Of a stretch of 35,933 nt of DNA, positions 13,870-21,430 are shown piece by piece. The translations under genes were made by a program, and so were the position numbers. The stretch comes from Streptomyces sp. 15-116A. Its GTDB lineage: Bacteria > Actinomycetota > Actinomycetes > Streptomycetales > Streptomycetaceae. The stretch is taken from positions 1-35,933 of the forward strand of contig NZ_JAOCQE010000040.1 of assembly GCF_025290915.1 (NCBI RefSeq). The letters are read 5' to 3'. Below the pieces are notes generated by a model, which did no database searches, was not told where the DNA came from, and saw only the letters and a program-made list of their open reading frames with translations. Position 1 is the first letter of the stretch. Every line of letters begins with the position of its first letter.

Positions 13870-13889
13870 TCACGCAGATAGACACGCAG
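13869..13889 (+). repeat. Putative integrase arm-type site, right copy
   Basis: This 21-bp sequence, starting GTCACGCAGATAGACACG, is the partner of 2383-2403 (19 of 21 identical). It lies between the integrase stop and the right core site, 55 bp from the core. Confidence 0.55.
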
Positions 13890-13896
13890 CAACGCC

Positions 13897-13929
13897 AGAG
13901 GGCCCTCACCAACTCGGTGAGGGCCCTCT
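13897..13929. terminator. Bidirectional terminator between int and tRNA-Pro
   Basis: A perfect 14-bp stem, AGAGGGCCCTCACC (13897-13910) with its complement (13916-13929), has a 5-nt loop. It can end the integrase transcript on the plus strand and the tRNA transcript on the minus strand. It belongs to the element and replaces the tRNA's original terminator, now at 2191-2226. Confidence 0.75.
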
Positions 13930-13943
13930 GAACTGCTATTTCG

Positions 13944-13988
13944 CTGTCGGGGTGGCGGGATTTGAACCCACGACCTCTTCGTCCCGAA
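13944..13988 (-). other. attR: right core attachment site within tRNA-Pro
   Basis: These 45 bp are identical to 2240-2284. They form the 3' part of the intact tRNA gene and mark the right end of the element. Since the element's own core copy completes the tRNA, the gene stays functional after insertion. Confidence 0.92.
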
Positions 13989-14020
13989 CGAAGCGCGCTG
14001 CCAAGCTGCGCTACACCCCG
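13947..14020 (-). tRNA. tRNA-Pro (anticodon CGG)
   Basis: On the minus strand the 74-nt sequence folds as a tRNA: acceptor CGGGGTG/CACCCCG, D-arm with AGCTTGG, anticodon stem CTTCG/CGAAG with loop TTCGGGA (anticodon CGG, reading CCG), variable loop, and T-arm with GTGGGTTCAAATCCCGC. The discriminator is A and CCA is not encoded. It is the integration target of the element, whose att core covers its 3' half. Confidence 0.95.
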
Positions 14021-14086
14021 ATCGTCGCTGCTGTCGCGGCGACGACGTTTACTTTAGCCCACTGGTGGCTGGAGGCGAAATCCGGT

Positions 14087-14830
14087 TTAGCGGCGGCGGC
14101 GGACCGGGTTCGGGCGGGTGTGGTCCAGGGCGACCAGGAGGGCGGCCAGGGCGTAGAAGGAGAGGCCCACGAGGAGGGCGTTGGCGAGGACGCTCTTGTA
14201 GCCGTCCTGGGTGACGTCGAGGAAGGGGTAGAGGTAGGCGGTCGGGCTGCCGGGGAGCAGTTCGCCGCGGGCCAGGGTGAAGGCCAGGTAGGCCAAGGGG
14301 TACAGCATCCACGTCGTGGCCTGGCGGATGTGCGTGCGGGCCGGGGGTGAGAGCAGGAGCCAGTCCAGCAGGGCCGCGGCCGGGATCACCGTGTGCAGGG
14401 TGTGCGCCGCGATCGTCTCCAGCGTGCCTGCCTCGCCCGTCATGGAGAACGCCGGCGTCGCGCCCGCCAGGAGCACGTGGTGGACCAGGGCCGCCATCGT
14501 CACGTAGAGGAGCGTCGCGCCGGTGATCGCGCCCGGGAGGGGGTGGCGGGCCGTCCAGGCTCGGCGGGCCGATGCCAGCGTGACCACCACCAGCAGGAGC
14601 GTGCTCTGGATCGAGAAGTAGCTCAGCACCCGGGTGGGGCTGCCGAGGAGCAGCTCGGCGGTGACCGCTGCCGTGGCCGTCAGCGCCAGGAGCGCGCGGT
14701 ACGCCGCCACCAGCGGGCGGCGTACCGGGGGGACCACGGCCCGGGCCGGGACCGGGGAGGGCAGGAGGGAGGGAGTCGCACCCGGGAGGGCGGGGAGGTC
14801 CGGGATGTCCCTGGGTATCGGGGCTGTCAT
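14087..14830 (-). CDS. Pr6Pr-family integral membrane protein
   Basis: The 247-residue product has about six hydrophobic helices, including YRALLALTATAAVTAELLLG, QSTLLLVVVTLASARRAW, ATLLYVTMAALVHHVLLAG and LANALLVGLSFYALAALLVA. The loop segment TAYLYPFLDVTQDGY and the helix ATTWMLYPLAYLAFTLARGE fit the Pr6Pr family of actinobacterial membrane proteins named for conserved prolines. The N-terminal 40 residues are Pro-rich and likely cytoplasmic. No function is established for the family that I know of. It is the first core-chromosome gene beyond the tRNA. Confidence 0.75.
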   Translation of the reverse strand: MTAPIPRDIPDLPALPGATPSLLPSPVPARAVVPPVRRPLVAAYRALLALTATAAVTAELLLGSPTRVLSYFSIQSTLLLVVVTLASARRAWTARHPLPGAITGATLLYVTMAALVHHVLLAGATPAFSMTGEAGTLETIAAHTLHTVIPAAALLDWLLLSPPARTHIRQATTWMLYPLAYLAFTLARGELLPGSPTAYLYPFLDVTQDGYKSVLANALLVGLSFYALAALLVALDHTRPNPVRRRR

Positions 14831-14908
14831 GCCTCCAGCGTGGGAGGCCGACCCGTTCGGTGCGATTTCCCGTGGGCTGTCCGGGTTACCTCTCCCAGTG
14901 CGGTCTGG

Positions 14909-15844
14909 TTACTCCCGGCTCGTCAGCGTCAGCAGCGTCGCCTCCGGGGGGCACGCGAAGCGGACCGGGGTGTACCGGTTCGTGCCGCAGCCCGCCGAGA
15001 CGTGGAGGTAGGAAGTGTGGCCCTCGGACGTGTGCGTGGACAGGCCCTTCACGCGGTCCGTGTCCAGGTCGCAGTTGGTGACCAGGGCGCCGTAGAAGGG
15101 GATGCACAGCTGGCCGCCGTGGGTGTGGCCGGCCAGGATCAGCGGGTAGCCGTCGGCCGTGTAGGCGTCCAGGACGCGCAGGTACGGGGCGTGGACCACG
15201 CCCATCGAGAAGTCCGCCGAGGACGACGGGCCCCCGGCCACCTCCGCGTACCGGTCCCGCTTGATGTGCGGGTCGTCCAGTCCCGTCAGCTCGATCGACA
15301 CGCCCTCGATCTTCAGCGTGCCCCTGGTGTTCGTCAGGTTCAGCCAGCCCGCCGCGTCGAAACCGTCCCGGATGTCCTCCCACGGGTTGTGGACGGCGCC
15401 GACGGCCGGCGGATTGCCGTTCAGGCCGTGCTTCCCCTGGGCCTTCTCGATCAGATAGCGGGCGGGGTTGCGCAGCCGGGGGCCGTAGTAGTCGTTGGAG
15501 CCGAAGACGTACGCCCCCGGGAACTCCATCAGCGGGCCCAGCGAGTCCAGCACCTCCGGCACGCCCTCGGGGTCGGACAGGTTGTCGCCCGTGTTGATCA
15601 CGAAGTCGGGGCGCAGTCCCGCCAGCGAGCGCAGCCAGCGCTGCTTCTTGCGCTGGCCGCTGACCATGTGGATGTCGGAGACCTGCAGCACGCGCAGGGG
15701 GCGCATCCCGGCCGGAAGGACGGGGACCGTCACCCGCCGCAGACGGAAGGAGCGGGCCTCGAAGCCCGCCGCGTACAGCAGTCCGGCGGCACCGGCCGCC
15801 GTGATACCCAGGGGGATTCCGTATCGCGCGCGCATACGCCCCAT
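14909..15844 (-). CDS. Membrane-anchored metallophosphoesterase (YkuE-like)
   Basis: The 311-residue product starts with a hydrophobic anchor (about residues 9-28: GIPLGITAAGAAGLLYAAGF) and carries the calcineurin-like metal-binding set: VSDIHMVSG (D-x-H), NTGDNLSD (GD), FGSNDYYG in place of the usual GNHD, and LAGHTHGGQ. Such enzymes use a dinuclear metal centre; some YkuE-like members act on lipid-linked substrates at the membrane. The substrate here is unknown. The ATG at 15844 precedes the anchor; another ATG lies three codons in. It is divergent from the downstream yqeY gene. Confidence 0.85.
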   Translation of the reverse strand: MGRMRARYGIPLGITAAGAAGLLYAAGFEARSFRLRRVTVPVLPAGMRPLRVLQVSDIHMVSGQRKKQRWLRSLAGLRPDFVINTGDNLSDPEGVPEVLDSLGPLMEFPGAYVFGSNDYYGPRLRNPARYLIEKAQGKHGLNGNPPAVGAVHNPWEDIRDGFDAAGWLNLTNTRGTLKIEGVSIELTGLDDPHIKRDRYAEVAGGPSSSADFSMGVVHAPYLRVLDAYTADGYPLILAGHTHGGQLCIPFYGALVTNCDLDTDRVKGLSTHTSEGHTSYLHVSAGCGTNRYTPVRFACPPEATLLTLTSRE

Positions 15845-15991
15845 CGTGTCAGACGCCGCTCAGCCGCCGTGCCACGCCGGTCGGTTGCCGTGCCACGCCG
15901 TCCGGCCGCGCCCCCGCACATGAACAGCCCCTTCCCGTACGCCCCTTAAATCAGCAGGCGTCCTGCCCCGCGCACCTGCGACAATCAAGTC

Positions 15992-16456
15992 ATGACCACG
16001 CTCAAGTCGAAGCTGCAGGATGACCTCAACGCCGCGATCAAGGAGCGCGACGAGCTCCGCTCCTCGACGCTCCGGCTGACGCTCGCCGCGATCACCAAGG
16101 AGGAGGTCGCGGGCAAGGAGAAGCGCGAGCTCTCCGACGACGAGGTCCTCAAGGTGATCACCCGCGAGGCGAAGAAGCGCCGCGAGGCGGCCGACGCCTT
16201 CGCGCAGGGCGGTCGCGCCGAGCAGGCCGAGCGGGAGAAGGCGGAGGGCGAGGTGCTCGCGCAGTACCTGCCCAAGCAGCTGTCCGACGACGAGCTGGAC
16301 GCGATCGTCGCCCAGGCGGTCGAGGAGGCGAAGGCGGCCGGCGCCGAGGGGCCGCGGGCCATGGGCGCCGTCATGAAGATCGTGAACCCGAAGGTCGCCG
16401 GTCAGGCGGAGGGCGGCCGCGTCGCCGCCGCGGTGAAGAAGCTGCTGGCCGGCTGA
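15992..16456 (+). CDS. yqeY: GatB/YqeY-domain protein
   Basis: The 154-residue product matches YqeY along its length: MTTLKSKLQDDLNAAIKERD, LRLTLAAITKEEV, VITREAKKRREAADAF, LAQYLPKQLSDDEL and a C-terminal MGAVMKIVNPKVAGQAEGGR. YqeY is related to the tail domain of the amidotransferase subunit GatB that binds tRNA, but its own cellular role is not settled. It faces the PBP gene across a perfect hairpin, so transcription units converge there. Confidence 0.88.
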   Translation: MTTLKSKLQDDLNAAIKERDELRSSTLRLTLAAITKEEVAGKEKRELSDDEVLKVITREAKKRREAADAFAQGGRAEQAEREKAEGEVLAQYLPKQLSDDELDAIVAQAVEEAKAAGAEGPRAMGAVMKIVNPKVAGQAEGGRVAAAVKKLLAG

Positions 16457-16513
16457 CACGGCCTTTCCCGCACGCTCCGCACGCACGCCTCACGGGCGGC
16501 TCTGCATGCGAAC

Positions 16514-16547
16514 GGCCCCTTCCTCCCTGGTACGGGAGGAAGGGGCC
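16514..16547. terminator. Bidirectional terminator between yqeY and the PBP gene
   Basis: A perfect 14-bp stem, GGCCCCTTCCTCCC (16514-16527) with its complement (16534-16547), around a 6-nt loop. It lies between two convergent genes, 57 bp after yqeY and 22 bp after the PBP stop, and can serve both. Confidence 0.85.
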
Positions 16548-16569
16548 GACGTCGCTCTGGGGATGCCTC

Positions 16570-18861
16570 TCAGTCCCGGCCCCCCGGCCCGTTCCCCGGC
16601 CCCTGGATGAACCCCTCCGGGATGGAGAACGTCGGGTCCGGCTCCGGGCCGCCGCCGTTGCCCCCGCCATTGCCGCCACCGCCGCCACCGTTGCCGTTGC
16701 CCCCGCCGATCAGGCCGCCGATGAAGCCGCCGTCGCCGTTGTCGCGCTCGTCGCCGCCCTCGTCCTCGTCGTCGCCCCGGTCACGGTCGCCGCCGTCGGG
16801 GATGTGCACGAGGTTGAAGTCGTTGGCGTCCTTGCCCTCCAGCGCGCCGCTCATCATGTCGCCCCAGATCGGGCCGGGTACCGCGCCGCCGAAGACCTTG
16901 GCGTGCCACTGGCCGCCGATGGTGATGTTGATCATCTTGCGCTTGTGCGCCGGATCACCGACCCACACCGCACCGGCCATGTTGGGCGTGTATCCCACGA
17001 ACCAGGCCGCGTACCGTTCGTCCGTCGTGCCGGTCTTACCGGCGCTCGCGCGGTCGTCAAGACCGGCTTGCCTGCCCGTACCGTCCTCGACCACGCCCTT
17101 CAGCAGCGTGTTGACGGTGTCGGCGGTCTGCTCCGACATCGCCCGCGAGCACGTCGACTTCGGCACCTGGAGCGACTTCTGCTTGTTGCCGATCCGCTGG
17201 CTGATCGACTCGATGGCGATCGGGGTGCAGTACATGCCGCGCGAGGCGAAGGTGGCGTAGCCGGCCGCCATGGTCAGCGGGGACATCTCCTGCGTGCCGA
17301 GCGCGATCGACGGGGCCTGCGCCATCTTTCCGCCGTCGGCCCGCTCGACGCCCATCTTCTTCGCCATCTCGGTGACCGGGCAGATGCCGATCTCACTGAT
17401 CAGCTCGATGTAGTAGGTGTTGACCGACTTGGCGGTCGCCTCCTTCATCCCGTACGGGCCGACCTCCGACTCGTTCTCGTTCTCGACCGGGACGCCCTTC
17501 TCGTTCCAGACCTTGCCGTCGCAGGCCTGGACGGGGGAGGGGTAGTCCATCTTGTACGGCGCGGCGTACGTCTTGGTCGGCGGTACCCCGTTCTCCAGGG
17601 CGGCCGCGGCCACGATCGGCTTGAACGTCGAACCGGGCTGGTAGCCCGCCCCGCCGCCCATGGCGGCGTCGACCGAGAGGTTGATCGTCGTCTCGTTGTT
17701 CTTCGTGTCGATGCCGTACGGCCGCGACTGGCCCATCGCCAGGATCTTGCCGGTGCCGGGCTCGACGATGGTGGCGGCGGTCGCCACGTCGTCGCTCTGG
17801 TTGACGTGGTCCTTGACCGACTGCTGCACGGACTCCTGCGCCTGCGGGTCCATCGTCGTACGGATCGTCAGACCGCCGCGGTTCCAGATCTTCGCCCGGG
17901 CCTCCTTCGTCTTGCCGAAGACCGGGTCGTTGAGGAACACCTCGCGCACGTAGTCGCAGAAGAAGCCCGCGCCCTTGACCGCCGTGATGCAGCCGTTCTG
18001 CGGCTTGTTGACCTTCAGTCCGAGCGGGGTCTTCGCCGCCTTGTCGGCCTCCTCCTGGGAGATGTCGCCGACCTCGGCCATCCGCTGCAGCACCACGTTG
18101 CGCCGCTTCTTGGCCTCCGCCTCGTCGTTCACCGGGTCGTAGCGGCTCGGTGACTGGACGATGCCGGCGAGGAGGGCGGACTCCTGGAGGTTGAGGTCCT
18201 CGGCGGACTTGGAGAAGTAGCGCTGGGCGGCGGCCTCCACGCCGTAGGCTTGCTGGCCGAAGAACGTGATGTTCAGGTAGTTCTCGAGGATCTTCTTCTT
18301 GCCCAGCTCCTCCTCGACCTGGATCGCGTACTTCAGTTCGCGGATCTTGCGGCCCAGGGTCTGCTGGGTGGCCTCGGCGACCTTCGTCGGGTCGTCGCCG
18401 GCCTCCTCGACGAAGACGTTCTTCACGTACTGCTGCGTGAGCGTGGACGCGCCCTCGGCGACGCCGCCCTCCTGCGCGTTGCGGTTGAGCGCGCGCAGGA
18501 CGCCCTTCAGGTCGACGGCGCCGTGCTGGTAGAAGCGCGAGTCCTCGATCGCGACGATCGCCTTCTGCATGTACGGCGAGATGTCCTTGAGCTCGACCAC
18601 CGTGCGGTTGCGTGAGTAGACCGTGGCGATCTGGCCGCCCTGGGCGTCGAGGATCGTGGTGCGCTGGCTCAGCGGCGGGGTCTTCAGGTTGGCCGGGAGT
18701 TCGTCGAAGCTCTCGACCGAGCCCTTGGCCGCCAGCCCCAGCGCGCCCACCGCGGGCAGCGCGATGCCGGCCAGCACCGCTCCTGCGAGGACACTGACAC
18801 CGAGGAACTTGGCGGCCTGCTGCGTGGGAGACAGACCACCGCCCGAGCGCTTGTTTGGCAT
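16570..18861 (-). CDS. Class A penicillin-binding protein (transglycosylase/transpeptidase)
   Basis: The 763-residue product has a short cytoplasmic tail and a transmembrane helix (about 17-42: FLGVSVLAGAVLAGIALPAV). The GT51 transglycosylase domain follows with VAIEDSRFYQHGAVDL, EGASTLTQQYVKN and KKKILENYLNI. The transpeptidase domain has the three active motifs: SxxK in PGSTFKPIV, SxN in KSVNTYY and KTG in AGKTGTTDERYAAW. It polymerises and cross-links peptidoglycan outside the membrane. The C-terminus is a low-complexity Gly/Asn-rich tail (about 70 residues, GGGNGNGGGGGG type) without PASTA repeats. It is divergent from wblA over a 450-bp gap, the same pairing as SCO3580/SCO3579 in S. coelicolor as I recall. 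Confidence 0.92.
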   Translation of the reverse strand: MPNKRSGGGLSPTQQAAKFLGVSVLAGAVLAGIALPAVGALGLAAKGSVESFDELPANLKTPPLSQRTTILDAQGGQIATVYSRNRTVVELKDISPYMQKAIVAIEDSRFYQHGAVDLKGVLRALNRNAQEGGVAEGASTLTQQYVKNVFVEEAGDDPTKVAEATQQTLGRKIRELKYAIQVEEELGKKKILENYLNITFFGQQAYGVEAAAQRYFSKSAEDLNLQESALLAGIVQSPSRYDPVNDEAEAKKRRNVVLQRMAEVGDISQEEADKAAKTPLGLKVNKPQNGCITAVKGAGFFCDYVREVFLNDPVFGKTKEARAKIWNRGGLTIRTTMDPQAQESVQQSVKDHVNQSDDVATAATIVEPGTGKILAMGQSRPYGIDTKNNETTINLSVDAAMGGGAGYQPGSTFKPIVAAAALENGVPPTKTYAAPYKMDYPSPVQACDGKVWNEKGVPVENENESEVGPYGMKEATAKSVNTYYIELISEIGICPVTEMAKKMGVERADGGKMAQAPSIALGTQEMSPLTMAAGYATFASRGMYCTPIAIESISQRIGNKQKSLQVPKSTCSRAMSEQTADTVNTLLKGVVEDGTGRQAGLDDRASAGKTGTTDERYAAWFVGYTPNMAGAVWVGDPAHKRKMINITIGGQWHAKVFGGAVPGPIWGDMMSGALEGKDANDFNLVHIPDGGDRDRGDDEDEGGDERDNGDGGFIGGLIGGGNGNGGGGGGNGGGNGGGPEPDPTFSIPEGFIQGPGNGPGGRD

Positions 18862-19313
18862 GGGAGCAGCCTACGTTCTCATTCGCCGGACAGGCGTATA
18901 TGCCTTGGCCTAAGCTGCTCTCAACTGTCACAGCAGTGAGGCCACGTATCAATACGTCCGGCGACCCCGAATCGTTCCGGATCTTCTCGACTTTCTTTTC
19001 CTCGGCTGTCTTCGGATGCGTCGCGGGGTGAGTCGAGGGTGAGTTGAGTACGTGTCCGGATCCGCCTTGTGTGTCACTTGGTGTCCGTTGTGACGCAACT
19101 GAACTGACCCCATATGCCGGGATTGTCGCGCATGTCGCCAGCTCACTCCCCCGGGTGATCTGCCGCTTACCCATAGTCCGTTCGGACCATTCAAGATTGG
19201 GCCCGCTGGGGGTGTTGCGCTGTGCCCACCTTCCGTAACGTCCTCAACTGGCGGCGGTGAATATGCCGCTGCCGCCGTGGGGGAGCCTCGATTCGGGAGA
19301 GGACGGCGCCGGT
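18862..19313. other. Divergent intergenic region upstream of the PBP gene and wblA
   Basis: About 450 bp without a supported gene; the length suits complex control of wblA, a developmental regulator. I cannot assign promoters with confidence. A GTG at 19257 in frame with wblA, with ATG 19263 just after it, extends the frame upstream, but no Shine-Dalgarno precedes it. Confidence 0.5.
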
Positions 19314-19652
19314 ATGGGCTGGGTTACCGACTGGAGTGCGCAGGCTGCCTGCCGCACTACCGATCCGGATGAACTGTTCGTTCAGGGAGCAGCGCAGAAC
19401 AGGGCCAAGGCGGTGTGCACCGGATGTCCGGTACGCACCGAATGTCTGGCCGACGCGCTGGACAACCGCGTCGAGTTCGGCGTGTGGGGAGGCATGACGG
19501 AGCGTGAGCGCCGGGCGTTGCTGCGCCGGCGGCCCACCGTCACTTCATGGCGCCGGCTCCTCGAGACCGCGCGCTCGGAGTACGAGCGGGGATCGGGCGT
19601 CGTCCCGCTGGGCGACGACGAGGTCTACGAGAACTACGCCGCGGTGAGCTGA
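19314..19652 (+). CDS. wblA: WhiB-like Fe-S regulator WblA
   Basis: From ATG 19314 the product is 112 residues, the length I recall for S. coelicolor WblA. The [4Fe-4S]-binding cysteines are C13, C35, C38 and C44 (in QAACRTTD and VCTGCPVRTEC). The WhiB turn FGVWGGMTERERRALLRRRP follows, then an acidic tail. WblA is a global developmental regulator in Streptomyces that promotes the aerial-hypha-to-spore transition and represses many antibiotic clusters. GGGAGAGG at 19295-19302 precedes this ATG by 11 bases. A GTG at 19257 would add 19 residues but lacks a ribosome site. The neighbours (PBP, ArsA-like ATPases) match the wblA locus. Confidence 0.9.
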   Translation: MGWVTDWSAQAACRTTDPDELFVQGAAQNRAKAVCTGCPVRTECLADALDNRVEFGVWGGMTERERRALLRRRPTVTSWRRLLETARSEYERGSGVVPLGDDEVYENYAAVS

Positions 19653-19983
19653 GGACCCTCGGGGGGTTCTCGGCGCTGATCGGCTCCGCCGGCTGTTTTC
19701 AGGCGTTCGGTTCTGCCTGCCCGGCCTCGGGCGTTCGGTTCCACCGCCCGGCCTCGTGCGTTCGGCTCTTCCGGCCGGTCTCAAGCGCCTCGGCCGGTCT
19801 CATGCGCCTCCGGGTTCGTTCGCCTTTCGTGAGGCTCGTGGTTCGGGTGTCGCTCGCCGTGCGGTCTCATGTGCCTTGCGGTCGCTCATCGGCCGGTTTC
19901 TTGCCGAGCGTCAGGGTTCCCTCGGCCGTCCGGCTCCTGCTCGGGCGCCAGGGTTGGCTCGGCCGTCCGTTCCGTCTCGGGCG
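19653..19983. repeat. Intergenic stretch with degenerate 27-bp tandem repeats
   Basis: From about 19704 to 19810, units starting GCGTTCGGTTC or GCGTTCGGCTC are followed by a CCCGGCCTCG-like half, with a period near 27 bp, and decay into GCGCCTCGGCCGGTCTCA. Further on, TCGGCCGTCCG and GCGTCAGG motifs recur to 19990. I see no gene. The repeats may be remnants of slippage between the convergent wblA and ATPase genes. Confidence 0.6.
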
Positions 19984-21354
19984 TCAGGCGCTTGCCTCGG
20001 GCAGCTCCGGCCGGTGGTTGGCGAGCCGGTCGCCGATGTCCCGCAGGCCAGCGAGATCGTGCACATCGCCGGGCAGCGCGGCCACTTCGGTCACCGCCAC
20101 CTCGGGGTGGAGCGCGGTGAAACGGTCGCGTGTGCGCTGCTCGCGGGCGAGCAGATGCATCCGCTCGGCGTGCAGCCTCAGCAGGCCCGCGGTGAACCGG
20201 TCCACGGACCGCTCCGCGTCGGCGGGGGAGCCTTCGTCGGGAGCGTCGAGTGCGTCGGGGGTGCCGGGCTGCTCATCCGCTGGTGATTCTGAACTGTCGT
20301 CTGTGCTCAGGGAGTTGCCGGGAGAGGTACGAAGTCCAGCTTTCCCGTCCTCCTGATCCACAATGCGGGAGTCCTCAAGATTTTCCGCGGCGGCGACGGC
20401 CCGCTCGGCCGACAGCCGGTCGGCGCCGCTGCCGTGGACCCGGTTGAGCACCAGACCGGCGAGCGGCATGTTCTCCGCGGCCAGCCGTTCCACGAAGTAC
20501 GCGGCCTCGCGCAGCGCGTCCCGCTCCGGGGCCGCCACCACCAGGAACGCCGTCCCGGGCGCCTGGAGCAGCTTGTACGTGGCGTCCGCGCGCGTACGGA
20601 ACCCGCCGAACATGGAGTCCATCGCGGCCACGAACGTCTGGACGTCCTTCAGCAGCTGACCGCCCAGCAGCTTGCCCAGCGCGCCCGTCATCATCGACAT
20701 GCCGACGTTCAGGAACTTCATCCCCGCCCGGCCGCCGACCTTCGCCGGTGCGAGCAGGACGCGGATGAGCTTGCCGTCGAGGAAGGAGCCCAGCCGCTTG
20801 GGCGCGTCCAGGAAGTCCAGCGCGGAGCGCGACGGCGGGGTGTCGACGACGATCAGGTCCCACTCGTCGCGGGACCGCAGCTGGCCCAGCTTCTCCATCG
20901 CCATGTACTCCTGCGTGCCCGCGAAGCCCGCCGAGAGCGACTGGTAGAAGGGGTTGCCCAGGATCGCGGCGGCCCGCTCGGGATCCGCGTGCGCCTCGAC
21001 GATCTCGTCGAAGGTGCGCTTCATGTCGAGCATCATGGCGTGCAGTTCGCCGCCGGCGGAGTCGTCGATGCCCTTCACCCGGCGCGGGGTGTTGTCGAGC
21101 GAGTCGATGCCCATCGACTGGGCGAGCCTGCGGGCCGGGTCGATGGTGAGGACGACCACCTTGCGGCCCCGCTCGGCCGCGCGCAGACCGAGCGCCGCGG
21201 CGGTGGTCGTCTTGCCGACGCCGCCCGCGCCGCAGCACACCACGATCCGGGTGTCCGGGTCCTCGATCAGCGGGTCGATGTCGAGGGCGCGCGTGGGGGA
21301 GAGGTGGTGACGGGCGGCCGGGTCGTGCGTCTGGGCCGGTTCCGGACGGCTCAT
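19984..21354 (-). CDS. ArsA/GET3-like ATPase (second of two)
   Basis: The 456-residue product has the deviant Walker A CCGAGGVGKTTTAAALGLRA (about residues 39-58) and LIVVDTPPSRSALDFLDAP, the usual ArsA/GET3/MinD nucleotide-binding and switch elements. The C-terminal third contains a Ser/Asp/Glu/Pro-rich insertion (about residues 345-395) before a coiled helical end. ArsA-type ATPases dimerise on ATP and either drive arsenite pumps or deliver tail-anchored proteins. No arsenite pump gene is nearby, so an arsenic role is unlikely. It follows its paralogue by 76 bp in the same direction. This pair sits next to wblA in S. coelicolor too (SCO3578/3577 by my recall). Confidence 0.8.
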   Translation of the reverse strand: MSRPEPAQTHDPAARHHLSPTRALDIDPLIEDPDTRIVVCCGAGGVGKTTTAAALGLRAAERGRKVVVLTIDPARRLAQSMGIDSLDNTPRRVKGIDDSAGGELHAMMLDMKRTFDEIVEAHADPERAAAILGNPFYQSLSAGFAGTQEYMAMEKLGQLRSRDEWDLIVVDTPPSRSALDFLDAPKRLGSFLDGKLIRVLLAPAKVGGRAGMKFLNVGMSMMTGALGKLLGGQLLKDVQTFVAAMDSMFGGFRTRADATYKLLQAPGTAFLVVAAPERDALREAAYFVERLAAENMPLAGLVLNRVHGSGADRLSAERAVAAAENLEDSRIVDQEDGKAGLRTSPGNSLSTDDSSESPADEQPGTPDALDAPDEGSPADAERSVDRFTAGLLRLHAERMHLLAREQRTRDRFTALHPEVAVTEVAALPGDVHDLAGLRDIGDRLANHRPELPEASA

Positions 21355-21430
21355 GTCATCCCCTGCTTCCGATACGTCCGACGTGTGGCGAATCCGCCGT
21401 CATGAAGTGGGTGGTGAGGGCGGGGCGGGC

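Larger units (their letters stand above)
2240..13988 (+). mobile_element. pSAM2-like actinomycete integrative and conjugative element (AICE), about 11.7 kb
   Basis: The element is bounded by 45-bp direct repeats of the tRNA-Pro 3' end. It carries the full AICE set: a tyrosine integrase next to the intact tRNA, an excisionase, a rolling-circle-type initiator, an FtsK-like DNA translocase, spread (Spd) membrane proteins, a GntR-type repressor and a Nudix protein. pSAM2 of S. ambofaciens is known to insert in a tRNA-Pro gene, to transfer double-stranded DNA with a single TraSA translocase, to be silenced by KorSA (GntR), and to use a Nudix protein, Pif, for immunity; all counterparts are present. 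Size and gene content suggest an intact, potentially functional element. The cargo that differs is the AlbA_2-type gene and the GGDEF protein. Confidence 0.93.

Noticed and set aside
16804..18153. Plus-strand open frame within the PBP gene
   Set aside because: Antisense to a clear penicillin-binding protein; composition is typical of a shadow frame.
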